Origin: Edaphobacter sp.
Lineage (GTDB): Bacteria; Acidobacteriota; Terriglobia; Terriglobales; Acidobacteriaceae
Length of the DNA: 64,000 bases
Assembly: GCF_028283685.1 (NCBI RefSeq)
Contig: NZ_JAPWKF010000004.1
Span: 310,001 to 374,000 of the forward strand
Reading direction: 5' to 3'
Of this stretch, positions 1 to 8,496 are shown piece by piece. A model generated the notes under the pieces. That model was not told the origin of the DNA. It saw only the letters and a list, made by a program, of their open reading frames with translations, and did no database searches. Position numbers and translations under genes: made by a program. The first letter of the stretch is position 1; the number at the start of each line of letters is the position of its first letter.

Positions 1-10
1 CAGGCTGAGC

Positions 11-2749
11 CTACTGCGGGTTGAGGGTAAGGATGTGGCGTGTGGCGGCGTTGGTGGCTCCGACGCTGAAGGGCATGGGGAAGGTCGCTCCGTGGTACCA
101 GGCAGGCCATTGGTCGAGAAACCAGGGGCTGGAAGGATTGCCGGACTGACCGAGGACGATGTTCAGGGTGGAGTCGTCGAGGCTGGAGAGGTCGGCGGTA
201 AAGCGTTCGGAGGGGCCAAAGGTCCGGCCAACCTGTTTGATGGTGCTGTTATCACCGCTCTGCGGTTGTACGCCGGTGCCGGTTCGCATCCCGATGAGAT
301 AGCGCAGGATGCGCGACTGGCTGTAGACGGGGTGCTCGATGTCGACCGGGTGCGCGGGGCCGTACTTCCAGCGGCTGAGGTCGAAGGGAGCCTTCTGATC
401 GCGGAGACCGCGATCGACGACGGAGGTCAGCAGCTCATCCCAGTTGGCGTAGCCACGAGGGAGCCAGCGCGGAGGGGTGTGCATGATGATCTGCTCGGCG
501 GCATAGCTTTTTTCACCCCAGGTGTAGAGGGAGGCCTCGTTCGAGGGATGGGCGGTGTTTTTGGGGATCGAGTCAGAGGCGGAGACGGTGGGACGCAGCA
601 GGGGATCGAGGATCAGCTCCCAGAGCGCGCTGCGTGCGGCGACGACGATGGAGGGCGCTGCGGCATCGGTGTCGACCGAGCCGTTCCACTTGCGCAGGAG
701 GTCGGCGGCCTGGTGCAGGCGGCGATCCTTGGTGGTGGAGTGGTCGATGGCGTAGGCGAGTCGCTGCGCGATGACGTGATCGAGGTCGGAGTAGACGTCG
801 GTCTGCAGCGAGAGCATGTCGGCCTGCGAGAGGTGGCTGCGCGAGGAGAGCACCTTCCAGATGCGTTCGTTGCGATAGGGCGCGGCCCAGTCGAGGGTGA
901 GGGTGTAGGGGTAGTTGTCCGGGGTGACGCGCGCGTTGGCGGTGGCGATGACACCGCCGGAGGGGTCGAAGGACTGCGGCAGGGCGACGAACGGAATGTA
1001 GCCGAGCCAGTCGTAGTGGCCGGACACGGCATCGACCGGAACGGGACTGATCGGAGTGGCCGGCGCGGAGGTCGTGGCGAGGGGCACCTGCCTGGTGTCC
1101 GTTGCGGGCGTGGCAGGGAGGCCTGCCGGTGCGGGTGCAGGAGCGGCGATGGTGGGAGGGATCTGCGGAACCGCGGGCTTATCGGGATTGCCGCGGATGG
1201 GGATGCGCCCGACGGCGTGATAGCCGATGTGGCCCTGATCGTCGGCGTAGACGACGTTCTGCGCGGGACCGCCGAAGTTGGCGAAGGCCTGGAGGAAGGT
1301 GGGCCAGTCGGAGGCGGCGTTGATGTCGTACAGCGGTGCGGAGAGAACCTGGGGGTCGTAGATGGTCCAGCGCAGCGCGAGCTGGCGGCGCTCGGAGGGC
1401 ATCAGCGGGGAGACGATGGGGGTAAGAAGACCGCCGTGCTGCGTTGCAGAGACGTCGAGCACGACGTCGGGTTTGCCGCGTACATGAATCGTCTCGGTCT
1501 GATGCAGGACGGGGTGCCAGGAGCCGTCGGCGGACTGGTACTCGGTGGAGCTGCCGCTGCCGCGGAGGTGTTCGATGAAGACATCCTGCACGTCGGCGCC
1601 AAGGTTGGTGAAGCCCCAGGCGACGTGAGCGTTGTGTCCGACGATGATGAAAGGGACGCCGGGGAGGGAGACGCCCGCGGCGTGAAAGTCGTCGCCGGGG
1701 ATCATGGCCTGCAGATCGGCCTCGTACCAGATGCCGGGCAGAGAGTGGCTCAGGTGCATGTCGTTCGACAGCATCGGCTTTCCGGTTGCGGTGCGGGAGC
1801 CTGAGACGGTCCAGTTGTTGGAGCCTGCGCGGCAGCCGTCGCAGAGGGGAGCGAGGGCGCGGCTGAGGCTGAGGAGATCAGCAGAAGATGCTGTGCCTGG
1901 ACGAGGATTGCGGGGGGCTCGCAGCGACGACTGCGACTCGTCGAGAGGGATGTCGGGCAGCTCCTGCGGCGCGGTGAGATCAACTTCGGGCTGGGTCGGA
2001 GGATGATCGCGCCAGGAGCCGACGGGATAGAGATCGGCGAGCAGGTCAGGCGTCAGCTGCGCAGCGAGAGACTCGCGATTGAGCTTGGTGGTGAAGTTGT
2101 TGGTGAGGTCCTGAAACATGACGAGGCCGACGAGCAGGCTGTCGCGGGCGTTCCAGGGTGCGGGGTCGTAGTGGAGAAGGCGGAATTCGAGGGGGAGATG
2201 GCCGTGCTGGACCTGGATGGAGGCGTTGACGCCGCGTGCGTAGACCTCGAGATAGTGGCGCTGGTCGGCGGGAATCTGACTGATGGCACGATCGGCGGTG
2301 CCGCGAAGCTGCAGGACGCGTTGGATGCGGTCGTGTTGCAGCATGGAGCTGCCGAGCACCTCGGCAAGATCGCCGGCAGCGTGGCGGCGAAGCAGGTCCA
2401 TCTGGAAGAGGCGGTCCTGTGCGGTGACGAAGCCCTGAGCGAAGACGAGATCGTCGAGCGACGAGGCGCGGATATGCGGCACGCCGTGAGCGTCGCGCTG
2501 CACGGTGACGGGGGAGGAGAGCCCGGAGATGGAGAGCTGCCCGTCGATCTGCGGGAGCGCGATGTTGAGAGCGTGCTGTGCCCAGCGGCGGGCCCCGACG
2601 AAGGCGGTCAGCAGCAGGATGATGAGAATCGAGACAGAGATGGTCGCGGTCTTGGCGAAGCTTCCTGAGAGGCGGGAGGCGCGGGGTGTTTCTGTTGCGG
2701 GACGGCGGGGCATCAGAGTCGGTTCCGGGGTCTGTTCGGGGAAGGTCAT
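11..2749 (-). CDS. Penicillin acylase family (Ntn) hydrolase, membrane-anchored
   Basis: This 912-residue protein belongs to the penicillin amidase/acyl-homoserine-lactone acylase family, which hydrolyses amide bonds after self-cleavage of a precursor. A single hydrophobic anchor lies at about residues 36-52, so the enzyme probably faces the periplasm. The alpha chain starts near residue 80 (VQRDAHGVPHIRA). The expected beta-chain N-terminal nucleophile is Ser310 in GSNNW, followed by the conserved SNDMHL. A Pro/Ala-rich stretch at about 521-576 sits between GRIPIRG and the YDWLGYIPF motif and is longer than I expect for the family. I chose the ATG at 2749 because the reading frame upstream of it lacks family similarity and runs into the divergent antiporter gene; no clear Shine-Dalgarno is visible. 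The substrate (beta-lactam, acyl-homoserine lactone or other amide) cannot be told from sequence. Confidence 0.9.
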   Translation of the reverse strand: MTFPEQTPEPTLMPRRPATETPRASRLSGSFAKTATISVSILIILLLTAFVGARRWAQHALNIALPQIDGQLSISGLSSPVTVQRDAHGVPHIRASSLDDLVFAQGFVTAQDRLFQMDLLRRHAAGDLAEVLGSSMLQHDRIQRVLQLRGTADRAISQIPADQRHYLEVYARGVNASIQVQHGHLPLEFRLLHYDPAPWNARDSLLVGLVMFQDLTNNFTTKLNRESLAAQLTPDLLADLYPVGSWRDHPPTQPEVDLTAPQELPDIPLDESQSSLRAPRNPRPGTASSADLLSLSRALAPLCDGCRAGSNNWTVSGSRTATGKPMLSNDMHLSHSLPGIWYEADLQAMIPGDDFHAAGVSLPGVPFIIVGHNAHVAWGFTNLGADVQDVFIEHLRGSGSSTEYQSADGSWHPVLHQTETIHVRGKPDVVLDVSATQHGGLLTPIVSPLMPSERRQLALRWTIYDPQVLSAPLYDINAASDWPTFLQAFANFGGPAQNVVYADDQGHIGYHAVGRIPIRGNPDKPAVPQIPPTIAAPAPAPAGLPATPATDTRQVPLATTSAPATPISPVPVDAVSGHYDWLGYIPFVALPQSFDPSGGVIATANARVTPDNYPYTLTLDWAAPYRNERIWKVLSSRSHLSQADMLSLQTDVYSDLDHVIAQRLAYAIDHSTTKDRRLHQAADLLRKWNGSVDTDAAAPSIVVAARSALWELILDPLLRPTVSASDSIPKNTAHPSNEASLYTWGEKSYAAEQIIMHTPPRWLPRGYANWDELLTSVVDRGLRDQKAPFDLSRWKYGPAHPVDIEHPVYSQSRILRYLIGMRTGTGVQPQSGDNSTIKQVGRTFGPSERFTADLSSLDDSTLNIVLGQSGNPSSPWFLDQWPAWYHGATFPMPFSVGATNAATRHILTLNPQ

Positions 2750-2857
2750 CGCGTACGCAAAGTCTAAATGGTGGAGGGGATGTCGTTGAGCAATTGGCCG
2801 AAAGGTAGCGGCCCTCTGTTTATTTTGTTTTACTAAGGCGCAGGGGGGAGGGAACTC

Positions 2858-4463
2858 GTGGAATCGGTCGCAAGCCTGCATGTTATGGAGAGGGTCGTTC
2901 TGCTGTTGCTGGTGCTGGTCGCTTTTTTCGCGGTCATGGCGGCACGGCTGAAGATTCCCTATCCCATCGTTCTGGTTCTTTGCGGGGCTGGGTCTGAGCC
3001 TTGTTCCGCACATGCCGCGGATTCCGCTGGACCCGAACCTGGTCTTCATCATCTTTCTTCCCCCGCTGCTCTATTCGGCGGCGTGGACGGTCTCGTGGAG
3101 AGACTTTCGCCGGAATCTGCTGATCATCGGTCTGCTCGCCGTAGGGCTGGTGGGATTTACCGTCTGGGGCGTCGCGGAGTTTTCGGATCGCTTTATCTCA
3201 GCTCTCGATTGGAAGGCTGGATTTCTGCTGGGCGCGGTGCTGGCGACGACGGACGCGATTGCGGCGACGTCGGTGGCGAAGTCGCTGGGGCTGCCGCGAC
3301 GGATCGTCGACATCCTGGAGGGCGAGAGCCTGCTGAATGATGCCACGGGTCTGCTGGCGCTGGAGATGGGCATCGGGCTGCTGCAGTCGGGCGATCTGCC
3401 CACGGTGCAGGCCGGGCTGGCAAAACTGGTCTACCTGATCGTGGGAGGACTGGGAATCGGCCTGCTGATGGGGCTGCTGGTGGTCTGGTTTGAGCGGTTC
3501 GTGGATAACGGACCGATTGAACTGGTGCTGAGCCTGATTATGCCGTATGCAGCCTACCTGGCGGGAGAAGAGGCGAAGGCGTCCGGTGTGCTGGCTGTTG
3601 TCGCCTGCGGTTTATACGTCAGCCGGCAGAGTCCGAAGATGTTTTCGCCCAGCGTTCGCATCCAGGTGGTGGGTGCGTGGCAGGCGCTGACGTTTGCGCT
3701 GAACGGCATCGTGTTCCTGTTGATCGGTCTACAGATGCCGTATGTGCTGGCGGGGATCAAGGGCGGATATCACATGGTCACGCTGGTGGGATACGGCTTG
3801 ATCTTCAGTGTGACGCTGATCATTCTGCGCATGGTGTGGATTGCACCGTCGGTGTGGCTGACGAACCTGGTGCACCGCATGAAGGGGCATCCTGACGATA
3901 TCAATCAACGTGAGACGTTCGTGATTGGATGGACGGGAATGCGTGGCGTTATTGCACTGGCTGCTGCGGTCTCCGTGCCGGAGGTGATTAATGGGCAGGA
4001 GTTCGGGGCGCGCAACCTGATTGTCTTCCTGACCTTTTCGGTGATCCTGGTGACGCTGGTGCTGCAGGGGCTTACGTTGCCCTCGTTGATTCGAGCGCTG
4101 GGGCTGGCGGGTGAATCCGGGATGGAGCCGGAGGAGCGGGAGGCGCGGCTGATGGCTCTGAAGGAGGCGGTCGGTTATCTGGAAGAGGGTCGGCGCGGCA
4201 AGGGAGAGGCCTATTTCCATGCCTACGATGACCTGATCGACCGTTATGAGCATCGGCTGGCCGGGCTGCAGGAAGAGGATTCGGAACAGGGAGCGACGAA
4301 GGCCCAGGTCTATCAGGAGCTGGTGCATGCGGCGCGCGGCGCGCTGGAGGCCGAGCGCAGGACGATTATCCGGCTGCGGGACGAGGGTGCCATCTCTGAC
4401 GATGTGCTGCGCAAGATGGAGCGCATCCTCGACCTGGAAGAAAGCAAATACCAGATCAGCTAG
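2858..4463 (+). pseudogene. CPA1-family Na+/H+ antiporter, single-base frameshift near its N-terminus
   Basis: This is a monovalent cation/proton antiporter of the NhaP/YjcE type. The GTG at 2858 follows a strong purine-rich site (GGGGGGAGGG) and encodes a first membrane helix ending in YPIVLVL. The frame is then lost, and the rest of the antiporter (from PHMPRIPLDPNLVFII) reads in the +1 frame to 4463. Removing one T from TTT at 2979-2981 gives VLVLAGLGLSLVPHMPR, which is what the family predicts, and a 534-residue product. The ion-site region is intact, with ATTDAIAATSV and the ESLLNDA motif, followed by many membrane helices and a hydrophilic C-terminal tail. It may be a functional gene with a base-calling error, or a real pseudogene. 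The stop overlaps the end of the convergent CPBP gene. Confidence 0.85.
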
Positions 4464-5476
4464 GGAGCTGCCGTGTCCTCGTTCGTGGGCTTTGGCACTG
4501 GCATATGTGCGCTGTAACCCTTTTCGCCGGCAGGCTGGGTGAAGTGTACGACGACAGCTAACAGCAGGAGAACAGGAAGGCAGAGGATGCTACCCTCCGG
4601 CCCGGTTGCACCTCCGCTGAAGAGTGGCGCGCCGACGGGATGCGTGGCGAGCAGGCGATGGCCGATCATGGTGCCGCTGTCGGCGACGCCGAAGAGGAAG
4701 GACTGTCCGTAGTCCCATGCGGCGTGCATGCCGATCGCCCACCAGAGCGAGCCGGTGCGCCACAGGCTGAAGCAGAACAGAAGAGATGCGAATCCGGCGC
4801 AGACGAGGCCAAAGGGGCTTTCGCCGGGGTTGGAGCCGTGGACGGCGCCGAAGCCGAAGGAGACGAGGACGGCCGCTGCCCAGAAGCCCACGGCGTTGGC
4901 GTTGAGATTGACCGAGAGGCTCCGAGCCAGCGCTGCGACGCTACGAGCGAGGGTGTACTGCAGATAGCCGCGGAAGAGGTACTCCTCGAAGAAGCCGATG
5001 GCGAGGAAGCCGGGGATCCAGAGCAGAGCGTACCGGAACGCCGTGGCTCCGGCGAGCAGGTGCTGGTCGATGATGAGAAGGCCGGCCTTCAGCAGGACGA
5101 GGACGAGCAGCGTGATGGCGACGAGTCCAGCGACGAGACCGCTGATGAGGTGCTTCAGCTTGTCGCTGCCGCCGAGTCCGAAGAGGCCGATGGAGCGCTT
5201 CTCGATGAGGGCCATGATCCAGGTGGTGACAGCGATCGCGAGCAGGCCGACGAGTTCCACGAGTAAGACCTGGTGTGGATCAGGTGCCGTATGCGCAAGA
5301 TGCGAGCCGATCAGGTGACTGTGATGGAGCAGGGAGCTCAGCGCGGCATAGAGAATGAAGAAAAATACGGCAGCGAGGAGCAGGCCCCAGCCCGCTCGAA
5401 GTCCGTAGGGGCCGAAGAGAATCGAGGATGAAGCGGGTGTGGTTGAGTTGTCTCCGCCGGTCGGATCAGTAAACAA
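4460..5476 (-). CDS. CPBP family intramembrane metalloprotease (CAAX protease/Abi type)
   Basis: This 338-residue polytopic membrane protein has the three CPBP motifs: EEYLFR at 164-169 (the EExxxR glutamates and arginine), FGAVH ending at His213, and HAAWD at 251-255. Members of this family cleave peptide bonds within the membrane and include the type II CAAX prenyl endopeptidases; bacterial members act in peptide maturation or immunity to bacteriocins. No partner peptide gene is visible beside it. The start is a TTG at 5476, behind AAGGAAGGG at good spacing. The gene is convergent with the antiporter and overlaps its stop by four bases. The substrate is unknown. Confidence 0.88.
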   Translation of the reverse strand: MFTDPTGGDNSTTPASSSILFGPYGLRAGWGLLLAAVFFFILYAALSSLLHHSHLIGSHLAHTAPDPHQVLLVELVGLLAIAVTTWIMALIEKRSIGLFGLGGSDKLKHLISGLVAGLVAITLLVLVLLKAGLLIIDQHLLAGATAFRYALLWIPGFLAIGFFEEYLFRGYLQYTLARSVAALARSLSVNLNANAVGFWAAAVLVSFGFGAVHGSNPGESPFGLVCAGFASLLFCFSLWRTGSLWWAIGMHAAWDYGQSFLFGVADSGTMIGHRLLATHPVGAPLFSGGATGPEGSILCLPVLLLLAVVVHFTQPAGEKGYSAHMPVPKPTNEDTAAP

Positions 5477-5629
5477 GGGCCCTTCCTTTGTCTGCGGCGG
5501 AAGCCGTTGCCTTGAGAATAAACGAGCGCGTCGCGGGGCATATTCACGCGAAGGCGTGGGGTATCCTAAATCCTTCAGGGAAGCGAGCGGAGAACCTGTC
5601 GCTGCCTGAAGTCAGGAGAGTCACAGGGT

Positions 5630-6613
5630 TTGGATCTCAAAGTCTTCTATCACGACAAGTGCTTCGATGGAGCCTGCTCGGCTTCGGTGTTTACACGGTT
5701 TCATCGCGAGTGCGTGAAGACGGCGTCGAACTTTTCCTACCAGGGGCTGGTGCATCGCGCCGGTGCATTGTTTGAGGAGAGCGACTTCATCGATGGCGAG
5801 AATGCGATCGTCGACTTTAAGTACTCGGCTTCGAAGAAGGTGACGTGGTGGTTCGACCATCACCTGAGCGCGTTTATGACGCCGGAGGATCATGCCGACT
5901 TTGAGCGTGGGCAGGCGGACGGCTCGGAGTCGATGCGGAAGTTCTACGATCCGAAGTATGTCTCCTGCACGAGCTTTATCGCGCACATCGGCAAGACGAA
6001 GTTCGGCTTCGACGTGGAGCCGCTGGCGGAGCTGATTAAGTGGGCCGACATCGTCGACGGTGCGCGGTACGAGAGCGCGAAGGCTGCGGTGGAGATGGAA
6101 GCTCCGGCGATGAAGCTGACGGCGGTGATCGAAAGCACGCCGGACGAGACGCTGGGCAAGCGGCTGATTCCGCTGCTGACGGAGATGTCTCTGCAACAGG
6201 TGCTCGATCAGCCGTTTGTGCAGGTGCTGCTCGACCCGCTGATGGAACGCCACTGGGCGGGTGTGGAGCTGATCAAGTCTCGCGCCTCGCTGGAGAAGGG
6301 CGTGATCACCTTCGACATTACGGATCATCCGACAGAGGGGTACAACAAGTTCATTCCCTACTACCTGTTCCCGGAGGGGACGTACAACGTGGGGCTGAGC
6401 AGGTCATCGTTCCGCAATAAGGTATCGGTGGGCACAAACCCGTGGACGAAGCTTCCGGCAGAGAAGCTGGCGAACGTGGCGGAGATCTGCGAGCGCTATG
6501 GCGGCGGCGGACATGCCCGCGTGGGCGCGGTGAGCTTCCCGCCGGATCGCGAGGATCAGGCGCGGAAGGCCGCGGCTGAGATTGCGGACGAACTGAGAGC
6601 TCGAGAGATCTAG
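5630..6613 (+). CDS. DHH/DHHA1 family phosphoesterase
   Basis: This 327-residue cytoplasmic protein has the DHH phosphoesterase architecture. The N-terminal half has metal-binding motifs YHDKCFDG (residues 7-14) and FDHH (75-78), the signature shared with RecJ and NrnA. The C-terminal half carries the DHHA1 glycine-rich loop GGGGH at 291-295. Relatives hydrolyse short oligonucleotides, pAp or cyclic dinucleotides; which of these applies cannot be decided here. The start is TTG at 5630, chosen because AGGAGAG lies about ten bases upstream and the conserved domain begins immediately after it. A small membrane-protein gene follows 62 bases downstream. Confidence 0.85.
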   Translation: MDLKVFYHDKCFDGACSASVFTRFHRECVKTASNFSYQGLVHRAGALFEESDFIDGENAIVDFKYSASKKVTWWFDHHLSAFMTPEDHADFERGQADGSESMRKFYDPKYVSCTSFIAHIGKTKFGFDVEPLAELIKWADIVDGARYESAKAAVEMEAPAMKLTAVIESTPDETLGKRLIPLLTEMSLQQVLDQPFVQVLLDPLMERHWAGVELIKSRASLEKGVITFDITDHPTEGYNKFIPYYLFPEGTYNVGLSRSSFRNKVSVGTNPWTKLPAEKLANVAEICERYGGGGHARVGAVSFPPDREDQARKAAAEIADELRAREI

Positions 6614-6675
6614 AAAGCCCGTTGCCCGGGCAACGCTGGGATTACAGACGGCCTCTGAAATTATGGAGGGTCGCG

Positions 6676-6831
6676 ATGAATCCTGTGATCTGGGGAATTG
6701 GAGTCGTTCTGCTTCTGGGCTTCCTCTTTGCTGTCACTGTGGGCAAGATCAAGTGGCGGCGGTCAGAGCTCGATCCTCAACCAGGCGCCCTGCCGGGCAA
6801 CAAGGGCCGGGTTAGCGGCGGCGACGACTAA
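6676..6831 (+). CDS. Small single-pass membrane protein (51 aa), unknown function
   Basis: This small ORF encodes one hydrophobic helix at about residues 3-20 (IWGIGVVLLLGFLFAVTV), followed by a basic stretch KIKWRR and a polar glycine-rich tail. The ATG at 6676 is preceded by GGAGGG at suitable spacing, which supports translation and makes the longer upstream in-frame start at 6622 unlikely. It lies 62 bases after the DHH phosphoesterase gene and before a bidirectional terminator. I do not recognise a family. The Lys/Arg cluster just after the helix would place the C-terminal tail in the cytoplasm by the positive-inside rule. Confidence 0.55.
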   Translation: MNPVIWGIGVVLLLGFLFAVTVGKIKWRRSELDPQPGALPGNKGRVSGGDD

Positions 6832-6857
6832 ACAACGTTCAGGCATATGCCAAAAGC

Positions 6858-6894
6858 GGTCAGCCGGGGTGTGTCCCGGCTGGCCACTTTACTT
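6858..6894. terminator. Bidirectional intrinsic terminator between convergent genes
   Basis: An 11-base stem (GGTCAGCCGGG at 6858-6868 with CCCGGCTGGCC at 6875-6885, one G-U pair) closes a 6-base loop and is followed by a T-rich run (ACTTTACTTT). Reading on the minus strand, the stem is followed by CGCTTTTGG. It ends transcription from the small membrane gene on the plus strand and the rseP operon on the minus strand. Confidence 0.75.
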
Positions 6895-7080
6895 TCGAAA
6901 CAGCCACAGCAAGGCGATATAGAAGAACACGATGCCACAATAAAGGGTCATCGGGAAGACGACGGCTGCGTGTGGTTTCGTGACCCAGAGACGATGTATT
7001 GCGAAGAACGCCCCGGAAGAGATGGCAAGGAGGACTGCAAGATGCAGCCATATCCCTGCGTTTCTCTTCCGGGGCGTCAT
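6889..7080 (-). CDS. Small two-helix membrane protein (63 aa), unknown function
   Basis: The translation has two clear membrane segments at about residues 10-27 and 43-60, separated by a short polar loop, with a basic N-terminus (MTPRKR). It follows rseP by 24 bases on the same strand, so it is probably the last gene of the cdsA-dxr-rseP transcription unit, and it ends at the terminator stem. An overlapping minus-strand ORF in another frame (6860-7051) is not hydrophobic and is taken as a shadow. I do not recognise a family. Confidence 0.55.
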   Translation of the reverse strand: MTPRKRNAGIWLHLAVLLAISSGAFFAIHRLWVTKPHAAVVFPMTLYCGIVFFYIALLWLFRK

Positions 7081-7104
7081 CGTAGCTATTCCGAGCGATC
7101 TTCG

Positions 7105-8457
7105 TTAGGGCTTCAGCTTGGTGAAGAGATTCAGCTTGCTGATGTCGTTGAAGATGACCATCGCGGCAAAGACCAGGATGCAGACGAAGGCGACCTGGTA
7201 GACGCGCTCCTTCAGCTGCTGGTTGAGATCACGCCGCAGGACGGATTCGACGAGGAGGAAGACGATCATTCCGCCATCGAGGATTGGGATCGGGAGCAGG
7301 TTGAAGATGCCGAGGTTGATGGAGATATACGCCATCAGGCCGATGATGGGCATCCAGCCGGGCATGGATGCAGCCTGGTGAATCTGCTGGCCGATGCCGA
7401 TGGGACCGGAGAGCGACTTCACCGAGACCTGACGGGTGAACATGCGCTTGAGGACCTCGATGATCAGCAGCGAGCCCTTCTTGTTGTAGTCCCATGAGGC
7501 GGCAAGCGCCTGGGTGAAGGGAAGCCGCTCGACCTTGACGGGCGGCTGCACGGGACGGAAGCCCAGTTGGTAATACTTCGTGCCGTCGCCGGCATCGCCG
7601 AGCACGGGGGTGATGTTTATGGGGAGCATCTTACCGTTGCGGTCGATGATGAGCGAGACAGGCTTACCGGCGGTGTCCTGGAGGTAGGCGAGCAGTGCGG
7701 GAACGGAGTGCAGCTGAAGTCCGTCGATGGACTCGATTTTATCTCCGGGCTGCATACCGGCCCGGGCAGCGGGGAGTTTGTCTTCGCCGGAGAGGCTGAA
7801 GACCTGCACGGCACCATTCTGCATCTTGGGGATGAGACCGAGCTGATCGAGCGAGAAGTTGTCCGGGCCGTTTTTGGCGGCGATAAGCATCTTCGTGTCG
7901 ACGCGCTTGCCGTCATGGACGAACGAGAACGCGATGGTCTGGTTGATGTTGAGCAGGGAGCGGATGGCTACCTGGTCCCAGGTGGGTTTCTCGACGGTGT
8001 CGTAGTGAACGATCAGGTCGCCGGAGTGGATGCCAGTGTTGGCTGCCGGGGTGTTGGGCGCGATGTAGTCGGTCTGCGCCGGGCCGGAGACGTACTCCTG
8101 GACCTCGTTGTGCAGCATGGAGACGCCGGTCATCAGCGCAAGAGCGAGGACGAAGTTGGCGAACGGGCCAGCCAGGGCGACGAGGATGCGCTGCCAACGC
8201 GGGTGGGCGTTGAAGTCGCCGGGATCGGTGGGCGCTTCGCCTGGATTGTCGCCGGACATCTTGACGTAGCCGCCAAGCGGAAGCAGCGAGAGGCGGTAGT
8301 CGGTATCTCCGCGGCGGAAGCCGAAGAGGCGCTTGCCAAAGCCGATGGAGAAGACTTCAACGCGAATACCGCAGAGCTTCGCGACGGCGAAGTGACCGAA
8401 TTCGTGCACAAGAACCATGATGCCGAGCACGATGCCAAGCTGAATGATGGTGGACAT
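7105..8457 (-). CDS. rseP: RseP-family site-2 zinc metalloprotease
   Basis: This 450-residue intramembrane protease of the M50 family cleaves membrane-spanning anti-sigma factors and leftover signal peptides. The zinc site HEFGH is at residues 18-22 in the first membrane helix, and the third ligand is in LDG at about 393-395 within NLLPIPILDGG. A periplasmic region between them contains PDZ-like sequence (GMQPGDKIESIDG). Length and layout match the family. The gene lies 39 bases after dxr in the same direction, the usual neighbourhood with cdsA and uppS. An ECF-type sigma factor occurs at 33.9 kb, but no anti-sigma substrate is evident in the window. Confidence 0.95.
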   Translation of the reverse strand: MSTIIQLGIVLGIMVLVHEFGHFAVAKLCGIRVEVFSIGFGKRLFGFRRGDTDYRLSLLPLGGYVKMSGDNPGEAPTDPGDFNAHPRWQRILVALAGPFANFVLALALMTGVSMLHNEVQEYVSGPAQTDYIAPNTPAANTGIHSGDLIVHYDTVEKPTWDQVAIRSLLNINQTIAFSFVHDGKRVDTKMLIAAKNGPDNFSLDQLGLIPKMQNGAVQVFSLSGEDKLPAARAGMQPGDKIESIDGLQLHSVPALLAYLQDTAGKPVSLIIDRNGKMLPINITPVLGDAGDGTKYYQLGFRPVQPPVKVERLPFTQALAASWDYNKKGSLLIIEVLKRMFTRQVSVKSLSGPIGIGQQIHQAASMPGWMPIIGLMAYISINLGIFNLLPIPILDGGMIVFLLVESVLRRDLNQQLKERVYQVAFVCILVFAAMVIFNDISKLNLFTKLKP

Positions 8458-8496
8458 AAAGAAGAGTCAGGACCTCGTTCGCGATGCTGGTGCGGG

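Noticed and set aside
35-1804. Long plus-strand ORF opposite the acylase gene
   Set aside because: It is a GC-rich antisense shadow of a clear family member; its composition is Gly/Val/Arg-rich with no recognisable domain.
2975-2985. Programmed RF2-like frameshifting in the antiporter
   Set aside because: The slip site lacks the in-frame stop and the upstream SD-like stimulator; three other genes nearby show the same kind of homopolymer indel, so an error is simpler.
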